Assembly: GCF_028765345.1 (NCBI RefSeq)
Contig: NZ_JARAJZ010000010.1
Location: forward strand, 124,001 to 188,000
Source: Sporolactobacillus sp. CQH2019
GTDB taxonomy: Bacteria; Bacillota; Bacilli; Bacillales; Sporolactobacillaceae
Reading direction: 5' to 3'
DNA length: 64,000 nucleotides
The notes below the pieces were generated by a model, which had not been told where the DNA came from, ran no database searches, and saw only the letters and a list, made by a program, of their open reading frames with translations. Of this stretch, positions 54,063 to 62,674 are shown one piece after another. The stretch's first letter is position 1, and every line of letters starts with the position of its first letter. The translations under genes were made by a program, and so were the position numbers.

Positions 54063-57000
54063 ATGAATGTCAGAGGAGCGGCAAAAAGAATGATTATTCT
54101 TTCCCTCGTCGTCGCGATGTTTTTCAGCGGGACCTTAATAACCGATGCAACGGCACCGAGAACAACATCGAATGAGATGACTGCTCCCTATTTAATGATT
54201 ACCGAACTCAAAACGGCTAATGGGCAAGGCGGAAAGTTCATTGAAATTTATAACAACAGCAATGAAGAGATCAATTTATCCAACTATGTGCTCACGATCC
54301 GGCCGAAAAGCGTAACGGATCAAACGAGTTCAATCCCCTTTCCCGAAGATTCAATTATAAAAGCGGGCGCAGTCAAAATATTAAGCGGGACCAATACCGA
54401 TTACAAGAAAATAAATCAGATTTATGGGACACGTTTATCTAAGGATGACGTCGTTCCAATGATAACGGCTGATGCCTTGAACGCAAGGGGTTTTTCCATC
54501 TCGAAAACAGATACTCATGAAACGGTTGTTGCTGCAGCCAGTGCTAATACAGCGCAGGGACAATCGGTTGCGTACCATTATACGAATCAAAAAGATAATG
54601 GGGGGGCTCCGCTTATGTCTGTCTGGAAGGACCAGCAAAAAGCTACGCCCGGTACTGTCGATCCTGGGCAAATTCCTTCAGCGAAAACGAATCTTCCTGA
54701 ATCCCTATTGATGCCTGTCCTGCAAATGACTTCGGTTCACTCCGTTTCTCCGGCGAATGCGCAATTCGAAGCGATGGTGTCCAGAGAAGCCGCCTCAGAT
54801 CATGCCGCCCCACTGAAACTGACCGTGTACTATCGTACTCAGCAGGGCACGCCCTATCAAAGCCAGGCGGTGACTCTCGTAAACGAAACCGGCAGTCCGT
54901 ATAATCCTTTGGGCACTTATAAATATTCAGCCACTCTGAAAAAAGATGTTGTCAGCGATGCCGCTCAGGTAGAATATTACGCAGTGGCGAGTGACGGAAC
55001 GCATACGGTAAGAGCGCCTTCGGGAGAGGCCGCCTATAAAGCAAAAGTCATCAATGCAAATCTTATTGCACCGGCAACGAAAGCTGTTGCGGCTGCGTCG
55101 GGAACGGGCATACCAAAGCTGAATGCTTCAAATGGTACCGCACCTTATCTCATGATTACTGAGGCTGAAATAAATAATACGGCCGGGAAAAAGTTCGTCG
55201 AGATCTACAATAACAGTCCGTCAGATATCAATCTCTCCGATTATGAACTGCGTTACTGGTGCGGCAGTGCGACGCGCGGTTACAACGCCATGCCGTTTCC
55301 AAAGGGAACAATCATCAAGTCGGGAGGTTTTAAGATCCTGTCTGATCCTAATGCGGATTATGCGAAACTGAATCAATTTTACGGTTCGCATTTGACAGTG
55401 AATGATGTAATACCCATGGTCAGTGCCGGACTGGCGTTTAATAACAGAGGATTCGCCATAGCCAGAACCGGTACCGGCGATGTGGTGGTTACCTCGGTAT
55501 ATTCCGGCGGCGATGCGGTAAACGGGCAATCGGTGATGTTTAACTATGCTGGTGGGAAAGATGCGCTCGGAAACCTGATGCTGTCGCACTGGAAGGAGAA
55601 ACAGACGCCGACACCGGGTATTGTGGATCCGCAACAGATCCCCCAGGCGAAAACAGATCTTCCGGATTCTCTGTTTTTCCCGAAAATTGAGTTCACGCCG
55701 AGTCCATATATCAAACCGGCAGATACTGCATTAACGGCAACTGTTTCAAAAATCGCTGCTGCGGGCAATAGCCGGCCATTGAAAGTAACGATGTTTTATC
55801 GCACCCGGTCCTATGCATCTTACAGCAGTCAGACGATGAATCTCTCAAGCACTGACACGGGCACGTCCGACCCTCTTTCACCTCAAGAATATACGGCAAC
55901 ACTGAAAAAAGATGTGTTAAGCCATGCCTCACAGATTGAATACTATATTGAAGCAAGCGACGGGACACATCTTTCGAGATCTCCATCAGGGCAGAATACT
56001 TATAAGACCGGAATTGTCGTCAATGAAAAACCGGCGGTCAGCGACCTGATGATTATGGAGCTCGTTCCGCGGAGCAAGGATAACAAATACAGCTATATCG
56101 AACTCTATAATAATTCAAACAGGGATATTAACTTAAAGTACTACAGGATCATTGATCAGGAACGGAATGGAACCAGTCACAGGTGGGATATCAGCCAGGA
56201 CAAAATCATTAAATCCAAATCCACAATGATTGTCTGGGTTAAATCGAGTGCCTCCTGGAATGAGGGAATTGATAAATTTAATGCTGCCTATGGCACACAT
56301 CTCACCCATTCCCAGATCGTCACTTTGGCGGCACCCGAAACAATGTATGATGCACAACAGGAAGAAAGACGGATCTTAATCGCGACCGACAGCGGGGATA
56401 TTAATAACAGAAGGCAGGGACCGGCTGACGGCGTCAGTTCGGCTGCATGGTACGGCGTCAAACAGCCGGAAGCCTTATTGGGCAGAAGTATTATCTACAG
56501 AGCCCCGTTTGACGGCACGAACCGGATGCTGGAACTCAATTATAATCAAGATCCGACGCCCGGCACATTGCTGCCTGAACAGATTCCGGGTAATACAATG
56601 GCACTGGTAAATGATACGGCTGCACCGGCAATTTTTCACCGTCCCTTTGCCGGGGCACAGAATTCTAGTCATTTGGCAAGTTTACAATTTCGGGCACAAG
56701 TAACCGACCATCAAGCTGTCAAACAGGTTTTACTTCACTATAAAGCCAACGATGCAGCGAATTACCAGATAGTCAACATGATTTTAGCTTCAGATATGAA
56801 CGCCGGCCTTCCTGCCGGCACATACATCAACGATGCATCGTTAGCTGCCAATCAGCTGGTAGGTGCGAATTCCGTGGATTACTATTTTACCGCCTCTGAT
56901 GGGTACAATGTGACAAAGAGTAAGAATTATATAATGAATTTTCAAGAAGACACAAGAAAACCGCTGGGATTCAATCTTCAAGATAATCAGGCCTTCGCAG

Positions 57001-60000
57001 CAAACTCTGCGATTCCCGGTCTGCTGATTACGGAAGTAGAAGTGAACAACAGCAGGGGGCAGAAATTTGTAGAGATTTACAATGCGAGTCATGCCGATAT
57101 CGATCTGTCCAAATATGAACTCCGTTATTGGTGGGGAAGCGCCGCGAGCAGCTATAATTCAATGCCGCTGCCGCAAAATACCCTCATAAAATCGGGGGGT
57201 GTTAAGGTCCTGAGCGACTCCAATGCGGACTATCAGAAGTTTAATCAGCTGTATGGGACGAACCTGAATGCAGCGGATGTCCTTCCGGTTATTACTGCCG
57301 GCTTTGCCTACAGCAACAGAGGCGTTGCCATCGCAAGGACCGATACGAACCAGGCTATTTCAACCGCGGCTTTCAGCGGTACCGACGCAGTTGCCGGAAA
57401 ATCGCTGATGTATCATTATGCCCTTGAAAAAGATTCAACCGGTGTTCCATTGATGTCGCACTGGAAAGAGCAGCAAATCCCGACACCGGGCGCTGTAACA
57501 CCTGAGCAAGTGCCTAAGGCAATTGTACCGATTATTGCGAACGGTACAGGGGACGTTTCCAATCCGGTTACGATCAAGATTGACGGAAAAGCCGTTGATG
57601 CACTCCCCAAAGCAAGGCAGAATGCGTATATTTCCCTTGAACTGGATGGGACCCATGTAAGTGCACAGAATCGCCTGTCTGTTAACGGTTATGATTTAGG
57701 CTCTCTGGGGAGCCGTAGCAATTACACGCCGTTTATGATGCCGATCCCTGTAAATTATTTAAAGCCGGGTACCAATACAATCAGAATTACAAGCGGAACA
57801 AACGATTCGCCGATCGATATTGCCGGAGACCATGATGACTTTACCCTCCAGAATCCTTTCGCCATTTTGCCTGATGGCAAGAATGTAAATTTTACCGATG
57901 CAAAGGTTAAAATCGGTCCTGATGCGGCGACCTATGAAAATGTCGATCCGGAGGCTAAGATCAGCCTGGGAGACGGGAGCGGTAAAAATCCGGCAACGGC
58001 CAGAAGATGGCTGGATATGACCTTAACGATCCCGGAAGCACTTTTTGTTGATAAAATGTACAACCTGGATCTTACATCGTTAAGCGATGGAATCCATTTG
58101 ATCTCTGTTTCTTCAGCGAACGGCCGGAGCAACTCAATCAGGATCACTGTTGATAACTCGGCACCGATCATCAATAATATTTCAGTTAAGGAGGGCACCC
58201 TCTATAACGGAAATGTATCGTTTAATGCCGATATAAAAGATGACGTTTCAGGTATAGGCAAAGAGGAAGCTTCACTTGACGGAATTCCAATTAAACCGGG
58301 AACGACGAAAAAGAGCAGTGGGCTGTCGGAGGGCGGCCACATATTTCTGGTCACCGCCACCGACAAGGCAGGGAATACAACAAGTAAAGCAGTACATTTT
58401 ACAACTGCAAAAAATAAAATCACAATCGGAAATCTGTCTCAGCCGGCAGATGGAGCAGAAGGCGTCGGTCAATCGGCCAAGCTAAGTGTTTCCGTCAGCT
58501 CAAATGCAAAAATACCGATGAATGTAACCTATTACAAGGCTTATCAATATGACTTTTCGAACAGCAGTAACATTAGCGGTTACACCCATTCGCTTAGCAG
58601 AGAGATTCCGTCACAGTTGAATCCGGCCGGAGAAACGAAGATAGGCAATGCTGCCCGGAACAATTTGAAAGCCGTTGATGGCAGATATCTCTCCAACAGC
58701 TCGACGGATAAATTTCCATATCAGCGCTTTGATTTTCGGGTCGCAAAAGATCTGAAAGCGAATGATTCGGTTGAGGTTCAATGGAGGGGCCATACGCTGA
58801 ATGGCAGAAATATTATTCTTTATGCATGGAATTATAAAACTGAAAGCTGGCAGGAGCAGGCAAGAGGAAGCGGGTCGAAAGATTTTAATTTAATAGCAAA
58901 GGTCAGCGCCGGAGATATGGTGAAAAACGGCATTGTCCATGTACTGATCGAAGATCCGATTGCGCAGGCAGCGGCAGCGCAGACAACGGATCCTGCATTC
59001 ACGTTTGCCTGGTTTTCCGATCCGCAATATTATGCCGAAAGCTACCCGGATATTTATTCTTCGATTGTCAACTATATTACCGGTCCCGCCAGACAGCAGA
59101 AGAATATTGTCTATACAATGAACACCGGCGATTTAGTCGATGAGTATAACCTTCCTTATCAATGGGCAACAGTGGACCAGAGTTTTAAAGTTCTTGAAAA
59201 TGCCGGTATGCCTTATGGTGTGTTAGCCGGCAATCATGATGTCAATCATCAGAACGTGAATTACACCGATTTCTGGAAGTATTTCGGAGGGGACAGGGTA
59301 GCCAGGCAAACCGTTTTCGGAGGGGATTACCAGAATAATCGTGATCATTACGACCTTGTTTCGGTCGGCGGCTATGATTTTATTATCTTATACCTCGGAT
59401 GGGATGTCGAACAGGATTCGATCGACTGGGCAAATAAGATTCTGAAACAGTATCCTGACAGATATGCCATCGTAGCAGCGCATGAATATCTTTCAACGGA
59501 TGGAAAGTCCTACTCAGGAGACGGACAAAAGATCTGGAAAAATATCGTAGATCCGAATTCAAACGTATTCCTGGTTTTATGCGGCCACCTGCATGGTGTT
59601 GCCTACAACCAGGTTACTGCTTCAGACGGCCGCAAAGTTTCACAGATGCTGGCGGATTACCAGGATGCGCGTGAAGGCGGAAGCGGGTATATGAGATTCC
59701 TGCAGTTCGATATGGCTCAAAAGAAAATTCATGTGCAAACCTATTCTCCTTATTTAAACAGTGACCACTACTTTGATCCCGGTCAGGAGAATTTTGATAT
59801 TGATATTTCAGGAATACTGAAATCACCTGAAAAGTCGGTCAATACGGACTATGTCGGACTCAATGTCTACACAAACCAGAAGATCGCAAGTATAAACAAT
59901 GCAGCCGATGGAGCCCGGGCGGAAGTTCAGTGGAACGGTCTTCAAGGCAGCAGCCGTTATTCCTGGTATGCAAAAGCAGAAGACGCCAATGGAAATATTG

Positions 60001-60227
60001 CCTATTCAGGCATTCAGAGTTTTGTTACAACAGCTGCTCCGAAATCGGAGAATCCGGTTCCGGCTGCGGAAAAGGCTGTTGCGAAAGCAGAACGAAGCCA
60101 TGCGCAAATCGATGTTGACGAAGCTCTTGTTCTAGTCGAAATTTTGCCTGAAGGTGAAGCAAAAACTGCTATGATGAAACGGCTTAGCGCCGTTCAGGTC
60201 CTAATTGATGAAAAACGGAGCCATTGA
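54063..60227 (+). CDS. Giant LTD-repeat/metallophosphoesterase surface protein
   Basis: A 2054-aa secreted protein. Signal peptide, residues 1-31. Four lamin-tail domains (LTD) at about 40-175, 350-500, 655-800 and 985-1130 (each with a FVEIYNNS-type strand), separated by beta-sandwich spacers. Ig-like segments to about 1450. A calcineurin-like metallophosphoesterase at about 1640-1900 with WFSDPQYY, NTGDLVDEYN, GNHDVNH and CGHLHG metal-binding motifs. A helical repeat starts at about 2005 (AEKAVAKAERSHAQIDVDEA). The architecture recalls YvnB-like extracellular phosphoesterases. The frame stops at 60227, but the following DNA still encodes a further repeat and an LPXTG anchor in other frames. 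Confidence 0.85.
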   Translation: MNVRGAAKRMIILSLVVAMFFSGTLITDATAPRTTSNEMTAPYLMITELKTANGQGGKFIEIYNNSNEEINLSNYVLTIRPKSVTDQTSSIPFPEDSIIKAGAVKILSGTNTDYKKINQIYGTRLSKDDVVPMITADALNARGFSISKTDTHETVVAAASANTAQGQSVAYHYTNQKDNGGAPLMSVWKDQQKATPGTVDPGQIPSAKTNLPESLLMPVLQMTSVHSVSPANAQFEAMVSREAASDHAAPLKLTVYYRTQQGTPYQSQAVTLVNETGSPYNPLGTYKYSATLKKDVVSDAAQVEYYAVASDGTHTVRAPSGEAAYKAKVINANLIAPATKAVAAASGTGIPKLNASNGTAPYLMITEAEINNTAGKKFVEIYNNSPSDINLSDYELRYWCGSATRGYNAMPFPKGTIIKSGGFKILSDPNADYAKLNQFYGSHLTVNDVIPMVSAGLAFNNRGFAIARTGTGDVVVTSVYSGGDAVNGQSVMFNYAGGKDALGNLMLSHWKEKQTPTPGIVDPQQIPQAKTDLPDSLFFPKIEFTPSPYIKPADTALTATVSKIAAAGNSRPLKVTMFYRTRSYASYSSQTMNLSSTDTGTSDPLSPQEYTATLKKDVLSHASQIEYYIEASDGTHLSRSPSGQNTYKTGIVVNEKPAVSDLMIMELVPRSKDNKYSYIELYNNSNRDINLKYYRIIDQERNGTSHRWDISQDKIIKSKSTMIVWVKSSASWNEGIDKFNAAYGTHLTHSQIVTLAAPETMYDAQQEERRILIATDSGDINNRRQGPADGVSSAAWYGVKQPEALLGRSIIYRAPFDGTNRMLELNYNQDPTPGTLLPEQIPGNTMALVNDTAAPAIFHRPFAGAQNSSHLASLQFRAQVTDHQAVKQVLLHYKANDAANYQIVNMILASDMNAGLPAGTYINDASLAANQLVGANSVDYYFTASDGYNVTKSKNYIMNFQEDTRKPLGFNLQDNQAFAANSAIPGLLITEVEVNNSRGQKFVEIYNASHADIDLSKYELRYWWGSAASSYNSMPLPQNTLIKSGGVKVLSDSNADYQKFNQLYGTNLNAADVLPVITAGFAYSNRGVAIARTDTNQAISTAAFSGTDAVAGKSLMYHYALEKDSTGVPLMSHWKEQQIPTPGAVTPEQVPKAIVPIIANGTGDVSNPVTIKIDGKAVDALPKARQNAYISLELDGTHVSAQNRLSVNGYDLGSLGSRSNYTPFMMPIPVNYLKPGTNTIRITSGTNDSPIDIAGDHDDFTLQNPFAILPDGKNVNFTDAKVKIGPDAATYENVDPEAKISLGDGSGKNPATARRWLDMTLTIPEALFVDKMYNLDLTSLSDGIHLISVSSANGRSNSIRITVDNSAPIINNISVKEGTLYNGNVSFNADIKDDVSGIGKEEASLDGIPIKPGTTKKSSGLSEGGHIFLVTATDKAGNTTSKAVHFTTAKNKITIGNLSQPADGAEGVGQSAKLSVSVSSNAKIPMNVTYYKAYQYDFSNSSNISGYTHSLSREIPSQLNPAGETKIGNAARNNLKAVDGRYLSNSSTDKFPYQRFDFRVAKDLKANDSVEVQWRGHTLNGRNIILYAWNYKTESWQEQARGSGSKDFNLIAKVSAGDMVKNGIVHVLIEDPIAQAAAAQTTDPAFTFAWFSDPQYYAESYPDIYSSIVNYITGPARQQKNIVYTMNTGDLVDEYNLPYQWATVDQSFKVLENAGMPYGVLAGNHDVNHQNVNYTDFWKYFGGDRVARQTVFGGDYQNNRDHYDLVSVGGYDFIILYLGWDVEQDSIDWANKILKQYPDRYAIVAAHEYLSTDGKSYSGDGQKIWKNIVDPNSNVFLVLCGHLHGVAYNQVTASDGRKVSQMLADYQDAREGGSGYMRFLQFDMAQKKIHVQTYSPYLNSDHYFDPGQENFDIDISGILKSPEKSVNTDYVGLNVYTNQKIASINNAADGARAEVQWNGLQGSSRYSWYAKAEDANGNIAYSGIQSFVTTAAPKSENPVPAAEKAVAKAERSHAQIDVDEALVLVEILPEGEAKTAMMKRLSAVQVLIDEKRSH

Positions 60228-60587
60228 ATCGGCAACCTCGGCTGTAAAGACAGCAGAAACAAGCCGGGCCCAGGTAAATGTTGATGCCGCCCGGATACTT
60301 GTCTGACAGCCGGAATAAATCGGAATTGATGAAACGGCTGGACGCAATTAAGGTTAAAACAGAGAATAACCAATCACAGAATCCGGTTTCCAAAATCAAC
60401 AATGCCGGCGGGAACCGTACAAATCAGACGATGGGTAACACGGGCAATAATAATTCTGATCAGTAACTCGATTAAAAATACGTCGTCTCTGCCGATTACC
60501 GGCGACGGACGAAACTTCTGGACGATCACACCCGGCGGTTTTCTGATAGTGATTGCGGTCGCCGTGCAGAGAAGAAGGGTCCATTAA
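60228..60587 (+). pseudogene. Detached C-terminus with LPXTG sorting signal
   Basis: Directly after the stop, other frames continue the protein: a second copy of the helical repeat (SAVKTAETSRAQVNVDAARILV, then ELMKRLDAIKVKTENN), an Asn/Gly-rich spacer (NNAGGNRTNQTMGNTGNNN) and finally SSLPITGDG, a hydrophobic helix and RRRVH at 60486-60587, a complete sortase signal. At least three frame changes are needed. The surface protein is thus probably released rather than anchored, unless the breaks are sequencing errors. Confidence 0.8.
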
Positions 60588-60639
60588 TCAATCAAATCGT
60601 TTCACGAAAAAGATAGGAAAATTTTTGAGCCCTGTTTCC

Positions 60640-60673
60640 AGCGTCGCAGATAAAAGTTTTGCGGCGCTTTTAT
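60640..60673 (+). terminator. Probable terminator after the surface-protein locus
   Basis: AGCGTCGCA (60640-60648) pairs with TGCGGCGCT (60660-60668), followed by TTTTAT. Confidence 0.55.
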
Positions 60674-60969
60674 GATCTGCCCGCGGATAAGAAAACCGGG
60701 AGGGCGGATCTTTAAAGCTGAATCGGATAGGTACTTTTCTATCATGCGCTATCAGTAGAGCAGATTCTTGTTTTTCTCACTTTTAAAGTTCGATTTTAGA
60801 TTCTTCCGGACTTATGCCTTTCTTAACGCGGAGAGGAAATGGAGTGCATGTAACGCTTTGATAGGTAGTGGAGGATGGACGAATTTGCCCGACCTGAAGT
60901 TTCCCGTTTTCTGTCCAATTTTGCCGGCGGACTGACGCTTCATAGTATAATAAAGAAAATAGGTATCCT

Positions 60970-62085
60970 CTCAACCCATGTATCCAATCGGGCCGCGGCG
61001 CAAAAACGTCATCGATTCTTCCGGAAAGCGATCGGTTGGCACGGGTGCATGGGCGGCAGCCTATTCCTTTGAAGATTCACGTGAACGGCGGTTTATTCCT
61101 CTGAAAAAGAGGGATATCTTGCGCGGACAGGCGTTATCTGGCGGAAACGTCTGATTTTTCTCCGGTCCGCCGGGATTCCTGCAAATCGTGGCCAAAACAG
61201 TAAAAAAAACAAAATAGAAAGTAACGAGCTGTCCGGGCCGCCCGAAGCAGCAGGTGCCGGGCGCGTAACGGCCGTAATGCGCGGAAAATCGACAGCAAGC
61301 GGATTGGAATCAATGAGCGTGAATAATCAGAACAGAAAAATGGTCTCTGATTGATGGATCAACCGCTGCATCGGTTTACTCCTGACGGGGCGATATTCCG
61401 CCGGAACAGGGCGAATCGAAGCCAATTTAGGGTGATAGCTCGCTGTTTCAGGGCGATTCGTTCTTTTTTCGGGGCGATAAACTCCTGATGGAGTGATGCT
61501 TTGCCGGAACAGGGCGAATCGAGGCCAATTCAGGGCGATAGCTCGCTGTTTCAGGGCGATTCGTTCTTTTTTCGGGGCGATAAACTCTTGAGAGGGTGAT
61601 ACTTCGCCGGAACAGGGCGAATCGCGACCAATTTAGGGCGATAGCTCGCTGTTTCAGGGCGATTCGTTCTTTTTTCGGGGCGATAAACTCTTGAGAGGGC
61701 GATACTCCGCCGGAACAGGGTGAATCGAGGCCAATTTAGGGCGATAGGTCATTGCTTTAGGGCGATTCGTTCTTTTTTCGGGGCGATAAACTCTTGAGAG
61801 GGCGATACTCCGCCGGAACAGGGCGAATCGAAGCCAATTTAGGGCGATAGCTCGCTGTTTCAGGGCGATTCGTTCTTTTTTCGGGGCGATAAACTCTTGA
61901 GAGGGCGATACTCCGCCGGAGCAGGGTGAATCGAAGCCAATTTAGGGCGATAGCTCGCTGCTTTCGGGTGATTCATTCTTTTTTCGGGGCGATAAACTCT
62001 TGAGAGGGCGATACTCCGCCGGAGTAGGGCGAATCGCGACCAATTTAGGGCGATAGGTCGCTGTTTTGGGGCGATTTTTCGGGAC
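60970..62085 (+). repeat. Right arm of a diverged long inverted repeat
   Basis: Collinear, in inverted orientation, with 23395-24260: CATGTATCCA and GGGCCGCGGCG at 60977-61002, AAAGCGATCGG at 61025, CCTATTCCT, ACGGCGGTTTATTCC, GGACAGGCGTTA (61120-61131), AATAATCAGAACAGAAAAA (61322-61341) and then the 103-bp array. Nothing in it looks coding. Together with the stretch 60588-60970 it fills a gap of about 2 kb without genes. Confidence 0.7.
61385..62075. repeat. 103-bp tandem repeat, about seven copies, inverted relative to the copy at 23.4 kb
   Basis: The landmark TTCGTTCTTTTTTCGGGGCGATAAACTC recurs every 102-103 bp (61458, 61560, 61663 and on). Each unit contains five GGGCGA(T/A) words about 20-21 bp apart. 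Reverse complement of the unit at 23428-23845. Confidence 0.9.
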
Positions 62086-62144
62086 GAGGATTACCGGACC
62101 GATACTGGTCGGCGGCCTGACTGTATGGATTGGATTTCAGTCCC

Positions 62145-62215
62145 ATTATCGACCGTTAGTAGCTGTTTATCGGTCGTCTCGTCCGGTTTAACGACCGTGA
62201 CAATGAGTTTATCGA
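62145..62215. repeat. Short GTTTATCGGTC-type array
   Basis: ATTATCGACCG, TTTATCGGTC, TTTAACGACCG and TTTATCGACC occur about 20-22 bp apart. This is the GACCGATAA word on the minus strand. A few isolated copies follow to about 62500. Confidence 0.6.
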
Positions 62216-62674
62216 CCCTCGCTGAAGTTTATGGATCGCGGAAACGCTCTCCGTCTTTCGAGAGATTGACGGTCTCAGGAAAAGTCGATCATCATTTGAC
62301 AACCCGGCAGGAAAATGAGCTGAAGAGATACTCATAATAAGAATATGAGTTATCGCCTTGAGTTTATTGTGGAGGCTACGCTTTGCCGTGAACGGATGAT
62401 CGACGCTTTTGAAGCCATCCATTTCCTCGAAGGGCGATATTCTTTCAGCCGATAAGTTCTCGAGAGCAGCTGATCTTTCGGGCACAACGATTGATAAACT
62501 AACGGCAGCAGTTGATTTAACAGGCGACAGACGCGGCGGACGGTTAATCATAAACCGGCCGTCAGCTGGGATCGATATAGCGGCAGCGGCAAATGAGCAA
62601 AGGGATTCAAATTGTGCAGATAATGCTGAATTGACCTGTTCCACCATATGATATCAACATAGGGAGCGCTCGCT

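Noticed and set aside
60783-60974. 63-codon minus-strand ORF
   Set aside because: No ribosome-binding site or domain; partly inside the right arm of the inverted repeat.
62125-62651. Plus- and minus-strand ORFs of 70-163 codons before the SWIM gene
   Set aside because: They read through GATAA-type repeat words; no start signals or domains.
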